Shown here piece by piece: positions 52,301 to 63,689 of a DNA stretch of 64,000 bases; within the stretch, counting starts at the first letter, position 1, and the number at the start of each line of letters is the position of its first letter. Both the position numbers and the translations under genes were made by a program. Source of the DNA: Lateolabrax maculatus (taxonomy: Eukaryota; Chordata; Actinopteri; Acropomatiformes; Lateolabracidae); NCBI GenBank assembly GCA_031216445.1, contig CM062208.1, forward strand, positions 1,411,501-1,475,500, given 5' to 3'. The notes below the pieces were generated by a model that saw nothing but the letters and a program-made list of their open reading frames with translations, was not told where the DNA came from and searched no databases.

Positions 52301-52987
52301 GGCTTTGTTGGAGCGCAGACAAAGACAGGCAAAGATACTTCAGCAGGTATTTGTATTACTGATATTCCTCTGTCTCAGGAACAATGAAAGAACAGGAATA
52401 CTCCTGCTGGTTATGAATCATTGTCTCCACAATAGAAGCTTGAGTCATATTTTCACTGGTGAGGTGCGAACGCCACAGAGCTTGTTTCAGTCCTGTGAAG
52501 TACACTGTTAACACATGACTGATGGCCTCCCAAGCCTCAGTTGTCTCTGGTGCTTCAGGAGACGTTTGATTCAGAAAGTTCTGCACCTAAACGAATCACT
52601 TATTGGTGCTTGGCCTCAGCCTGCTGCCGGTGTTACACTGTGTTCTGTAACCCGTCAGATTCTGCGACCTTAAGAAGTTCAACAACAAATTCACCTTCAG
52701 GTAACGTTCAGTTCTTTATTTAGTTGATCATTGCTGTTTATAAATGTCTTTAGTTTAACTTGTATTTAGTTTCTTTCCACTGTGAGTAGACGCTGTAGAA
52801 ACCCACAGCTCATTAAGTGTTCTCACATCTTGATGTCCAGTGTTAAAATAAAAACTCCAGCTGCAGCTCCACACGGTGTATAAATGTATCCTGCTGATTC
52901 ATAGAGACCGTCACAATACGGGAGAAACCAGGTAAACAAGTCCCTTTCTTCTCCTCTGTCTTTGTCCTCTCTTCTCTTATCTGTCAG

Positions 52988-53103
52988 CTGATGAATGCAT
53001 TTCCAGCCTGCAACATGGCAGTCTTCAGCGTCGCCCACGGTAACGCCATTCCCTTCATCCCCACTCTCACAACCTTCGTCACCGCGGACACCGGACCGCC
53101 GCT
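52988..53103 (+). CDS. Candidate 116-bp exon, opposite strand to htr2a, identity uncertain
   Basis: A long pyrimidine tract followed by ATCTGTCAG precedes 38 open codons plus two bases, ending at a consensus donor (CT|GTGAGT). Only one frame is open across it. From the in-frame ATG at 52991 the third positions are overwhelmingly C or G, unlike the surrounding A/T-rich intron and similar to the real htr2a last exon. The peptide includes NAFPACNMAVFSVAHG, a PFIP motif and ADTGPP. The spacing AF..AV..G-N..PF-x-P..DTG..PP weakly recalls the first luminal loop of DRAM/TMEM150 (Frag1) proteins, but this is recollection, not a search result. No convincing partner exon was found. Just downstream, 53289-53357 contains a frame reading NLVIVAVIVIVLAAEQF, but its phase does not join this exon. 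It could be a nested gene, an orphan exon copy or chance. Confidence 0.35.
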
Positions 53104-53194
53104 GTGAGTCGCACGGCTGCAGTGAACATGTGACTCCTGCTCTCCGCTTCTCAATTCACCTGCATCTACAATGACCTCACATACCTGTCCTGAA

Positions 53195-53258
53195 GTGTGT
53201 GTGTGTGTGTGTGTGTGTGTGTCGGCCTGTGTGTGTGTGTGTGTCGGCCTGTGTGTGT
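53195..53258 (+). repeat. (TG)n microsatellite with TCGGCC interruptions
   Basis: Two copies of a (TG)n GTCGGCC unit followed by a third TG tract. Confidence 0.95.
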
Positions 53259-53690
53259 TTCTGCTGGTGTGGAGCTGCAGGGAACTTGGTCATCGTGGCA
53301 GTTATAGTTATTGTCTTGGCTGCAGAACAGTTCAGAGCAAAAGAGAAAAGAGGTAAATAGATGTTTAATTAGCCAGGAGAGGATCTGTTTTGCACATGAA
53401 AAGGTTCGGCAGTGAACACACAGTGAGATCAGACACACACACACAAATAAAGGTAAACAAAAAAGGAGGAATAATTCACCTTCAAACACCCTGAGGGATC
53501 TTCCCATTTCTGAAATCTAATGATGATTTACACTCATACAGTCACATGTCACACATGGGAGTTGCCCAGACACAGTTCACATATAATCCAGGTTTTTCTT
53601 CTTTGGTTTTTTCGTCTGTGACACAGAATCAGGATCAGGTTTAGTCTCAGTTGATTGACCAGATGTATCTCACAGAGGCAGCAGGATGAG

Positions 53691-53846
53691 CTGATCCCTC
53701 TGCAGGATCCTGAACCCTGATCCCTCTGCAGGATCCTGAACCCTGATCCCTCTGCAGGATCTGAGCCCTGATCCCTCTGCAGGATCCTGAACCCTGATCC
53801 CTCTGCAGGATCTGAACCCTGATCCCTCTGCAGGATCTGAGCCCTC
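53691..53846 (-). repeat. 25/26-bp minisatellite, about six units
   Basis: Units of CTGATCCCTCTGCAGGATCC plus TGAACC (26 bp) alternate with 25-bp units lacking one C and sometimes reading TGAGCC. On the minus strand this gives a repetitive frame (PAEGSGFR / LQRDQGS), which is not a gene. Confidence 0.95.
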
Positions 53847-55922
53847 ATCCCAAATGTTCACACTTTAGAGGCTTAAACTTGGGATTTTATTTTTCAGTTT
53901 TGATTGAAAATTACTTAAAATTATCTTAATTGTTGCCGATTATTTTTCTGTCAACCAACTCATTGATTAATCATATGTCTGACTGAAGTATATTGAATAG
54001 TTGGGACATAGATCGACTAGTAAATCATCACCATGACAACCTCGCCAGATCCACCTGCTGATCTCTGAGCTCTGTCTGACGTCACACCTGAGTGTGTCGT
54101 ACTGTCTTCAGTAATATTTCAAAGTTTGGGTTAAATATCACTTGAGTGTTGTATTATTATATTTGAGAGAAAAATCATGTTTCTTTTACTTCCATCCATC
54201 TTAATCCATCCATGCAGCTTCCAAGGTGCAGGTTTAAAAAGAGCTCATTGTAAACCTGCTCAGTCTGTCAGGTGTTCAGTCTTGATCTGCTCAACAGATA
54301 TTTCAATATTTCAATTCTAATCTTTCACTTCCAGCTCATTCAGAAGTCCTTCAAAGCCTTCTGCTGGGTTTGATGAGCTAAAAGATTCATGAAAGAGGAT
54401 TTGATGACAAAGAGAAGGTGAACCTAACTGTCCAAAATCAGGATTTACATCTCAGTTTTTGCATTTTACTTCTTGAAATGAGAAAATTATCTGCTTTACA
54501 CCTCATTTAAATCAAAGATGGTTAACTTTGCTAAACCAGTAATGTAAGTATCTAAAGAAGGTCAGATTAATTAGAGCCCGAAATAAGTGATGAAACGAAA
54601 GAAGGGATGAGAATAAAAGCATCAGAGGATTCTCATCTTTACAATAGGTTGGAATTTGCAACCTGCACGAGGGCACGCAGTCCTTTTCATTATACGTTTG
54701 TTTACTTCTGCTTTAGTTTATTTGTTTCTTAAAAAAAGAGATTCATTTTCTCAGAGAGACAAAAGCTTCCCCTCCAAAACAGAGACGAGAACAAGCACTG
54801 AAGCTGAATCAAAAGAAATGTGGATTTAATGGTAAAAAATGCCTGGTTGCAGCATTTCCTCAGCTTCTCCGTCACTTTAAACGATGTGCAGCAGCCAACA
54901 CGGAGCTTCATTCATAAAGCTGAGCTCAGATATCGAGTGAAGCAACTCATAAGTATCGAATGCCACCTTATGAAGCCAGTAATAAACCGTTCACACAGTA
55001 TATGGGCGTCAAGAAATGATATAAATGCTGAATACAATTACTTAAAACACATTAAATGAGTTCAAGCCTCTCACTAATCAAGCCATTAATCAGGACCAAT
55101 TAAAAAGGACAGCATGACCTCAGCTTTCAGGCAAACACACACGGAAACAAAACTGCTGAGTTAATCGACAATAATAAAACACATCGACTGCTCATTTATG
55201 CTCAGAGAAAAGAAAAGAAAGAAGAAGAGGAAGAGGTTGTTAAGTGACTGAAAGAATGATGTCATTGCTTTAGCAGCAGCCTTTTCCTCCATGATAATGA
55301 GAAGAATAACGGCAGCAGCAGTGTAATTATGATAATAAAGTAGATATTTATCGGAACAGAAGTGAAGCCAAAGAGGAGCTGAGGTGCAGCAGCTGAAGCC
55401 AGTGAACTCTCTGACAAATGAAACCTGGATGTTTCACTGTGGAACTAGTGAAGAACTGCCATCAAAACAAGACTTTTCTTCAGAGTGAGGAGTTTTCTGT
55501 ACTTTCATTGCACATGAGCAGAAGGCACAAAGACGCCATGTTCTCTTTCTCCTGTTCCCAGGGGCTCTCAGCAGTTTCTATGGAGCCTTTACAGGGTGCA
55601 AACCTGGCGACCCCACCACGAGCACAGTGGCAGTTATATCTCCTGCTAAAACTACAACCCACCTCTTTTTCAGATTTCTCGTTTGATGATAAATCAAGTT
55701 TGTTGCAGAAGTTGGAAGCTGTATTTTTCTTCCTCTTTTGATGGAGCTGTGCAAGCAGTTTTAAAGAGACGGCTGGTTCACTCTTCAACACCGTGCTGCA
55801 TTTCAGAAGCCACTCATATGTTTGAATGTGTATGTTAAATCCTAAATCTGCTTTTCTTCTTCCTTTCTTTTTGAATACAGTGTATTATATAAAACATGAC
55901 TCCAGCACCAGCACTCATCTCA

Positions 55923-55941
55923 CCCCCCCCCCCCCCCCCCC
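55923..55941 (+). repeat. C19 homopolymer
   Basis: Nineteen consecutive C residues preceded by TCTCA. It lies inside the chance 221-codon frame at 55896-56561. Confidence 0.97.
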
Positions 55942-56629
55942 TTCTCTCTTATTGTGGCATTTTCCGTTCCCATCTTGACCTTTTGCCCTGCTGCCTCACA
56001 TCTGGCCAGCAGAGCCTGATAATGGCTCTGCCCTTTTGTCTGCATCTGTTTCGTTTTTGTTCCGTCTGGTCATGCGAGAGGAGGAGGAGGATAAGGAGGA
56101 AGGCTGATGATTTGAACGCCTGCCTGCTGCTGCGTCTCTTGTTTTTGTTCAGGCTGCTTTGTGCTCCGCTCTGCAGCTCAGAGACACACAAAAAGAGAAA
56201 ATCTCCTCCATCTCACGCCGCTGAGCACAAATGGACGAGCACAACGCTGGCTGTTTTCCTCCTGGGACTCTCTATCTCGCCTCTCTCACTCACTTTCTGC
56301 CCACATCCCTTTCTCATCCCTTCATCTCTCAAGAGAGGAATTTTATTTTTGCCTGAGGCGGTCAACTGCCTCATCAAGGCGACTGTGAAGCCTAATGTGT
56401 CTGAGGAGTTTTGTTGTATAAGACTTGTTCCACCAGCCCTACTTCTAAAGTGCCTAAACCGTGTCCAGAGCCTGTCAAAGGGTCTTATCGCCAATGGAAA
56501 TGGACTCCAGAGCATCATTTCTTCAGCCACGTTTCAGCTTTTTAACCGTTTGTGCCTCTAGGATTTGTTTGATTCACCTGTTCCACAATCATGTTGACAT
56601 TGTATGTATGACCGCCCTGCTGGCAGAGG

Positions 56630-56930
56630 TGAGGAAAGTATTCTGGTCCTTTATTGCAGTAAAAGTACTAATAACACTGTAAATACTCTGTTACAGTAAA
56701 AGTACTAATACACACTGTAAATACTGTGTCACAGTAAAAGTCCTGCAGTGAAACTGTTCCTCAGTAAAAGTCTGTGAGTATAATCAGTTGCATGTAGTTA
56801 AAGTATTTCCACAGTAAAATGTCCCTGTGCCTGTTGTACTATTATATATTCTATCATTAGATTATTATTCCTCATCATTCATGGAAAAGCAGGATTTTAC
56901 TGTTGGAGCTCATTTTGAACTGTTTTGTAT
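56630..56930 (+). repeat. 'GTAAAAGTACTAATA' fish repeat copy
   Basis: GAGGAAAGTATTCTGGTCCT is followed by repeated TACAGTAAAAGTACTAATAC / CACTGTAAATACT units. It runs directly into the hAT-like repeat at 56935. Confidence 0.65.
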
Positions 56931-56934
56931 CGGA

Positions 56935-57294
56935 CTGCAGCTGATGATTATTTTCATTCTGGATCCATCTGCTGATTATTTCCTCCATTAATCCATTGAT
57001 CGTTTGCTTTGTAAAAACAGTGAAAATAGTGAGAAATGGCGTCACGATGAGCCAGAGCCCAAAGTGACACCTTCACAATGCTTGTTGTGTCCAACCAACA
57101 GTCCAAAGCTCAACATCATTAAAACACATTCACATGATTCAAATCATTCAAAGGAAAAGCAGCAAATCTTCACATCTGAGAAGCTGCAGCCAGGAAATGA
57201 TTTTACAGGAAAAATGAGTCCAACCATCATCACAAGAGTTCAGCTTCATGTTCTGTCAGTCCACTCACTGATTAATGACTGATGCTGTCAGCTG
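56935..57294 (+). mobile_element. hAT-like non-autonomous repeat copy
   Basis: Starts near CTGCAGCTGATGATTATTTT and continues with AATCCATTGATCGTTTGC, AGTCCAAAGCTCAACATC and TTCACATCTGAGAAGCTGCA, in the order seen in a widespread fish repeat (CTGCAACTAACGATTATTTT..). The last 184 bp match 43789-43972 in reverse at all but one position. Confidence 0.55.
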
Positions 57295-57379
57295 CACTTG
57301 TAAAAACATCATATTTTACACTGAAAGTAATATGTAGAGTAGAAACTAGAAATTTCTCAACAACTGCAGGCCAGATCCC

Positions 57380-57650
57380 CGTCTGCTGTCAATATTCATG
57401 GTCTTCGGAGGATGAATCCTCCAATACATTATCCTTACAGCACCATCAGGTCAAAACGTCCACTGGTACACAAGAAACATTAAAATCCAAGAACTGTACT
57501 GAGCACACTCATTCTTCCCAGAAGATGAATGTGGAGTGGAAACTTTGAATACATTTAAAAATATACTGATCATAGTACTGATCTTCAGAGGATAAACCTT
57601 TGGTTTTAACACCCCACGTCCTTTCCTCTGGCGCCACCTGAAGGGTAAAC
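57380..57650 (+). repeat. Dispersed fish repeat, rearranged copy
   Basis: Family blocks TTCATGGTCTTCGGAGGATG (57400s) and CAGCACCATCAGGTCAAAAC are followed by a second TGATCTTCAGAGGATAAACC and GGCGCCACCTGAAGGGTAAA, suggesting partial duplication or two nested copies. Confidence 0.5.
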
Positions 57651-57938
57651 TACACTTTGCTTTAATACTGTGGGGTGTAATGAGCCCAGCTGTTCTTCAA
57701 GGGTGCATAGCTGCTATTTCAGTCACTGGTACAGAACCTGACAAGGTGAAAGCACAAACAGCGCAGGCTTAATGACTTCCGCTCTATTTTCATCTGTTTC
57801 TTGATGAGGTCGATTACTGCATGAAGAGTCAAACACTGAACCTGGCAAGAACATTAGACTACAGAAATGGTCTAAAGTGTAATATCACACAATCAGGAGG
57901 GAACACAGAGAAAACATCACTATTAGAGATATAATTTA

Positions 57939-57985
57939 GGTACACTTCATTGCATGGCCAAAAGTCTGTGGACACCAGAATATTA
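57939..57985. mobile_element. Possible Tc1/mariner-like terminal fragment
   Basis: TACACTTCATTGCATGGCCA followed by AAAGTCTGTGGACACC resembles the 'ATGGCCAAAAGTATGTGGACACC' end often seen in fish Tc1/mariner-type repeats. The opposite end was not found. Confidence 0.35.
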
Positions 57986-58006
57986 CACTCGTGGTTTATT
58001 AACATG

Positions 58007-58425
58007 TCATTGATAAACAGCCTCCCCTCTTCTGGTTTCACTCTCTCCAGCACTGGCTCCCTGTTGCAGTTCACATTCACTCTGGTGCTGGTCTACAGGG
58101 CAGCGAAGGGAACTGTTCACCCTACAACCCTACACTCCGGCCCTGCACTCCTCTGCCTCGGGACGGTTGGCTGCCCCGTCGCTCAGAGGACGCTGCAGTC
58201 GCTCATCTCGGTCGGGGGCTCGTTTCTGTTCTGGCCCCATAGTGGTGGAGTGAACGCCCCACTGAAGTCACTGCACATCTTTCACCGCAGACTGAAAATC
58301 ACCTTGCAGGTTGCACCTCGACACGACCAAAAAAAAGCCCTTCCAGTTCTTGATTACATGTAGCTTTTGTTCCTTTTGAGTTTAAATGCACTTTAAAGCG
58401 TCAAAGCGCCAAATAAATGTAATGC
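58007..58425 (+). mobile_element. Decayed LINE RT C-terminal region
   Basis: An open frame ending at 58363 reads FTLVLVYRAAKG, then PLKSLHIFHRRLKITLQ, resembling the LVLxYRAxxG and FRRRLKTxLF motifs at the end of fish LINE ORF2. It is followed by an AGCGCCAAATAAATGTAATG tail near 58405-58425. The central residues are degraded. Confidence 0.5.
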
Positions 58426-60007
58426 AACGAGGGCATCAGTGAGGTCTGGCGTGTTAGAGGCATTATTGTGCACTTGACACTGAAACAGGAACCTGCTTAT
58501 ATTTAAATCTACTCAGATTTTGATGCTAAGCTTCATTACTGGTGATTTCAAATATTCTTATTTAACTGTTGCTCGGAGGCTCTTTGTCTCTGCCTGTCAG
58601 ATGTCAGACTGCTTGAACCGTTGTACAGAGTTTAGTTCTCCATGAACCAAACATTTCTTTTTTACAAACCTTCATACAAAGCAACACATTTTTCTAAAGA
58701 GGACTTCAACTTAAAAGCATGAAAGACCATTTAGAGTAGTCCTCTCAGCCATCTGACTGGACCATGTCTTTAAAATAACAAATAATATGATTTGTTTTTA
58801 GGGGTACATTACTCTGAAAGAAAAGTACAAATATCTCAACAACTGCGGGCCAGATTTCCATGGCAACTGAGTGCATTTCCTGAGGTGAAAATTACCCAGG
58901 TGGTGAAGTTGGTCACTTACTCACTTTCCCTCAGTCTCACTATAATATATCACATCGGACTCACCACACAGGGTTACATTATGTTTCTGTTTAAGGTAAT
59001 CTTTTGCAGCCACAGCAGAGCGAGCCCTGTTAAGATTTCATGCAGGATTTTAAGATATTTTTTCCAGCTACTGTTGATTGTCTTGGTTGTGTGTCATGTC
59101 TTTTTGTTGGTCTGGAGCTGTGTCAAATCAGGCGTTTTACTGTCTCCTCAACAAGCTTTTCCTGATCAAAGTGGGCCACTCAGCCCCTGATAATCAATAG
59201 ATCAATCAGAATCAGTATATTATTACACTCCTAGTAGTTAGCATGAGCAGCAATGGCCACAAAGAAAACACCAACTGCGTCAGTAGAAAATCAGAGCTGA
59301 ACTCAGGTGACAATGAGCTCCTAAAGAAAGAGAAACTAAAAACAGCTTTTCTGTTTCCCACTTCATGTGAGATTATTTGTTTCTGAATAACTTTCTCAGG
59401 ATTTAAAACGAGATGTGGATTTGGTTTGAGAGTGAATCACAGGGGAATCCAGAGGAGAAACAGAGCCTAATCTTTTAAGTAAATCTCATCCTGCACAGCT
59501 GCCCGTCCAAAGGAGGACAAAACCCGAGGGCTTTGAAACAGAAGTGTTTGTTTTCTGTCTGTCATACACCCTCTGAGAGGAAAGCTAACAACAAGGGGGA
59601 GGGGGGACCCCAGGCTGGAGTGATGGAGAGGAAGAACAAAGTAAAAAAAGAGGAAAGACATTAACCGGCTGCAGACATATAAAGCTCACAGAGACGGAGA
59701 GGAAGGAGAAAATGAGTATTTGAACCCAAAATTCAGAAAAATCAATATGTCATTAAGTTATTTCTGTGCCTGTAAAGAGCAGAGGTGGGACTGGAACAGG
59801 AACAGAGGGCAGAACTGGCAAACCGGGCGACTCGGCAAGCTTCCACCCAGCTCAGGCTGGAATACTGTGTTCCCATAGGTCCTCTGCTTCTCACTGTTGC
59901 CTCGAGTGACCAAAGGACCAAAGGCTGAGGAGCTTTACCTCGAGAAGCATTGATTACCAAGCAGCTCATTACAGAAGCTGGTCCTGAGTACAAAGAGGGG
60001 GGAAGTA

Positions 60008-60041
60008 ACAGAGTTTGCTTTGTGCTAAAAGCAAACTCTGT
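60008..60041. repeat. Perfect 14-bp hairpin, 6-nt loop
   Basis: ACAGAGTTTGCTTT (60008-60021), loop GTGCTA, complement AAAGCAAACTCTGT (60028-60041). Confidence 0.95.
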
Positions 60042-60384
60042 GTGAGAAGAGGTCTGAGAGTGCACGACAAAGAGATACACTTCTGTCCAGGACACTTGAA
60101 CCACTTCAGGCGCTGGTATTGTCCTGTAGTCCACGTCTCAGCACATCAATCAAGCTGACAGGAGTTGTGTAATGTAAAATGAATGAAGTAGAACGTAAAC
60201 AAAACATAAAAGATTATTCTGCAGTTGCAGTGTATAAATGTACTGATCTGTTTATTTCACACTTCAGCAGTAATCTGATGGCAGAAACAACGAATGGGAT
60301 TTAAGAATTAAACCTAAGAATAATTAGGAATAAGGTAATCCTGTTTAAAGGATCAACACATCTAGATTACTGCTGGAGAAATCA

Positions 60385-60485
60385 AATTACTGTACAAGAT
60401 TTCATGGCAATCCATCCGACAGTTGTGGAGATATTTCAGTCTGGATGAAACCGGTGAACTGACAGGCCGACACTGCCGTCCCTAG
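60385..60485 (-). repeat. Dispersed fish repeat, reverse fragment
   Basis: TTTCATGGCAATCCATCCGA followed by GAGATATTTCAGTCTGGATG is the reverse complement of the family's ATTTCAGTCTGRA..TGGATGGATTGCC 5' portion. A matching reverse fragment lies at 63265-63370. Confidence 0.6.
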
Positions 60486-60860
60486 TGTCTCCAAACACGC
60501 AGCTTCTCCCTGCAGCAACACAGTGATGCAACAAGAAGCTATCTGCACTCGTCACTGCTGAAGAGCTGAAAAACACAAGTTCAAGGAAGAGTCAACCATA
60601 GGACAAATGAAATGATACTTCTGTTATGTTTCTCATTTAAAAATCACTGATGTCACTACATCACTGGTCAGGCCTGTTTTGTGGTGCTGAACGGACAGCT
60701 CCTGTAAGGGAAGTCGCTTCACAAAACATGTTTTCATCGATCATGTAAGAACATGGTACGACTACAGCATGCAGAAATATAGACCGAAGTTGATCTGAAG
60801 TTAATCTGAGGTTTTAGCTGTCTGATTATTGACTGAATATCTTCCAAAATTACAGTCTAT

Positions 60861-61300
60861 AGATTAGATTAGATTCAACTTTATTGTATAAGTACTGAGA
60901 CAGTGACATGCAGTTTAGCTTCTAACCAGAAATGCAAAAAGCAGTGAAGTGCACAGTAATGTACATACTGTTTGTATAGAGGTAATATACAGTAGGGATA
61001 AACAGTATGGAAGTATGAGCATGTGCAGCAGTTACAGTAGGCAGTGCAGATATAATTATAATTATAAACTATGTAGTGCAGTTAAAGTATAAGTAATGTT
61101 AATTACTTAATCATTATATACAGAATAAACAGCTGGAGGTATGATACACCACAGGTCAGATATGTACATTATGTATATTATCATGCATATTGCTATTACA
61201 GTATTATAAGATGGTTGGGTATGGTGGAACATATATAGTGTAAGTATGTTAGTAAGTGGTGAGTAAGTGTGAGCCAGTCCTCGTGCAAAGGGTTTCCTTG
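60861..61300 (-). mobile_element. Retroelement tail-like repeat, reverse orientation
   Basis: AGATTAGATTCAACTTTATT followed by CAGTTTAGCTTCTAACCAGA and stretches such as GTGCAGATATAATTATAA look like the reverse complement of a common fish retroelement 3' end. The right boundary is uncertain. Confidence 0.4.
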
Positions 61301-62774
61301 TTGAGCTGCAGAGGAGGGACAGTAACACAAAGAGGGATTCTACAACGGCTGAAACTTTGGAAGATACTTCATTTGACTCTGAAGTCTCAAATGAGCTTCA
61401 GATAAATTTCAGGGTGTTTTTGAAGGACTGTACAGTAGATATATATATATATTTAAAAAAAGTGATTTTAGACCAACGCAAATTAAGCAGGATCAGCAAC
61501 TGATCAAACCTGCTGACCCTCCGACACAATGAAGAAATATTTTACATCACCACCCTTTCTATTTATGAGTTCACTGTTTACAATTCAAGTTTGCCAATTA
61601 GCTAAGTTTCTCTCTAGAGGATTCTGCCAGTTCTGTGGTTCCTAAACTTTTCACACTGCAGTAAATTTAACTCAACTGAGTGAGATTATTTCTGCCTCCA
61701 AAGCAGCTCTGCCACTGACAAATGTTGACATTTTCCAATAACACATGTGATAAACTGCAAAAATCTGCTTAGAGTCTGCATCGGAATCTGCTGCGAGCTG
61801 ACCTGAGTCCTTCCAACTAAAATTAACAATTGTATTTCAAAGAGCTGTCAATCTCTTTGGGGAAAATGAACCAATTTCTCCAAAGAAATCTCCAAAATAT
61901 GCAGGAACCATCTGTCAAAGGAGCCAATGAGAATTATTTTCTGTGTTTCAGATGGAAGATATTTCAGACAGAACTTCAAACTATCATGGGTGCAATTCTA
62001 GTCAAGTGAAACCCTAAGTTATTCAAGCTGTGGTTTGTTTAAGGTGAGAAAGCACATCAGTCTGTCAAGTTTATTTTGACAGCTCATCCCGGGGGGGTGC
62101 ACGACAACAACAGTGCAGGGACGAGGAGACACAAACCAGAACTGCACAGTAGGAAAGGTATTTGCCTTCTGTACTCTCAAGTATATCAGATGGGAAACAC
62201 AGCCACAACGCCAGGTTAATCCCAAATTTCCCAGGACACTTGAAATGTTTGTTATAGCCAAATAGATTTGTAGAACAGAACTAGATCTCTAAATCATTTC
62301 TGGGCCACCTGCCATAGCAGTCAGACCAGACAAACACATCAGCCAACACTTATCAGCATCTGGCTGGCAGGCTGATGTGTACTGGACATGCCCAGTATGC
62401 CCTTCAGATAAATATATCTATATATATATACAGATATTAATATATCAGATATATGAGTGCTCTTTCTCACTGTTTAAAATAAAGGCAACTCAGAAGAAAA
62501 CAGCGCTCATGAGATTTATAATGATGACAAACTTTGGTGGGATAGAAGCTTTCTGGGGTCCTTGTTTGTCAAGAGAAATCTTTTTATCGTGTGATATCTT
62601 TTAATAAGCCTCTAGCTTAAACAAGACTCAACAGTCAACATCGTGCTGACATTTAGAGGGGAAATGTGTACCATGGTGGAAGGATCGGCTGAGGCTGATG
62701 GGAATGTCATTAGATTTGCAGGTATTAAGTCGTAAATCAAAGTATTAGACACATTTAAATTTTGTCTTCAGATG

Positions 62775-63246
62775 AAGGTAATGAGTTACAAAAGTAACGC
62801 ATTACAGTAATATTTCATTTTTAGCAGTAACAAAGTAATATAACCAGTGAATAATAGGATTTCGGTAATATTATTACATTTACTATGTCAAATAAAGCAT
62901 TACCACTCGAAACTAGGGTGGTTAAGAACTCAACTCCACAGAACTCCCTGAAGACGACTCCGGCAAGAAACCTTCAGCATCCAGAGACAAAGACTGGAGA
63001 GCGTGCACCCACCAGGCCAGCGACGACTCAGGTAGATGGTCAAGTTTGATCATCTTCTTGGCGCTCCGTCGGGTCGGGCACGGCCTGACGGAGCGCTTCA
63101 AGGATCCAAGGACCTCATTAAACCATCCGTTCAGTAGCAAAGGGCGGTGCTGTTCAGTAACACTTTACTCTACTCAGACAGTAACAATGTAAAGTAGCAG
63201 TAATATGTATTACATTACATTTTGAAAGTAACTTGTCCAACACTGA
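62775..63246. mobile_element. Decayed hAT-like repeat with a G/C-richer interior
   Basis: The left part (GAGTTACAAAAGTAACGCAT) and right end (TGAAAGTAACTTGTCCAACA then CTG) recall a fish repeat with 'CAGTGTTGGG..AAGTTACTTT' termini. Between them, 62905-63140 is more G/C-rich and contains a hairpin-forming segment (GCGCTCCGTCGGG at 63060-63072, GACGGAGCGC at about 63087-63096). Confidence 0.35.
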
Positions 63247-63264
63247 AAGTCACCAAAAACAGCA

Positions 63265-63370
63265 GGATTCATCCTCTGGGGGACATGAATGTTTGTACAA
63301 AATGCTATAACAATCCATCCAGTAGCTGTCAGGGTATTTCAGTCTGAACCGAAGCGGTGGACCAACAACA
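63265..63370 (-). repeat. Dispersed fish repeat, reverse fragment
   Basis: ATTCATCCTCTGGGGGACAT, AACAATCCATCCAGTAGCTG and GGTATTTCAGTCTGAACCGA occur in the expected reverse order. Shorter reverse scraps occur near 5178-5230 and 38735-38765. Confidence 0.6.
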
Positions 63371-63556
63371 GACCGTCTTTGCCTAACACTAAACCACTGG
63401 CTGGGTAATAAATGTTTAAAGTATGAATTTACAGTCAGGGGACGAACACCTCCAGAGCCTGCAGCCTCCTTTCTCCTGTCTGTGAACTCTGCTGTCATTC
63501 TCCTGCTGGTTCCGGCTGCTGATTAATGCTTCTGTCGGTCAGCTTCAGGACGTCTG

Positions 63557-63557
<1 letters not shown>

Positions 63558-63592
<35 letters not shown>
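63558..63592 (+). repeat. (CA)n microsatellite
   Basis: About seventeen CA units. Confidence 0.97.
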
Positions 63593-63594
<2 letters not shown>

Positions 63595-63689
63595 TGACCT
63601 CTCTGAAACGCACACACCTTCCTCCGTCCTTCCCTGTTGCTCATTCGCAGCTGATCCTCGCCCTTTCGCCTCTCCTCTCTGCCTCTGCA

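Noticed and set aside
52860..52931. Possible exon just before the candidate exon
   Set aside because: It would leave an intron of only 56 bp, and the frame has no coding bias.
55896..56561. 221-codon plus-strand open frame
   Set aside because: It begins in a C19 homopolymer that gives a proline run, has no recognisable domain and shows no third-position bias. Chance frame.
58792..59190. 132-codon hydrophobic plus-strand frame
   Set aside because: It starts in a dispersed-repeat fragment and has no family resemblance; the hydrophobicity comes from T-rich sequence.
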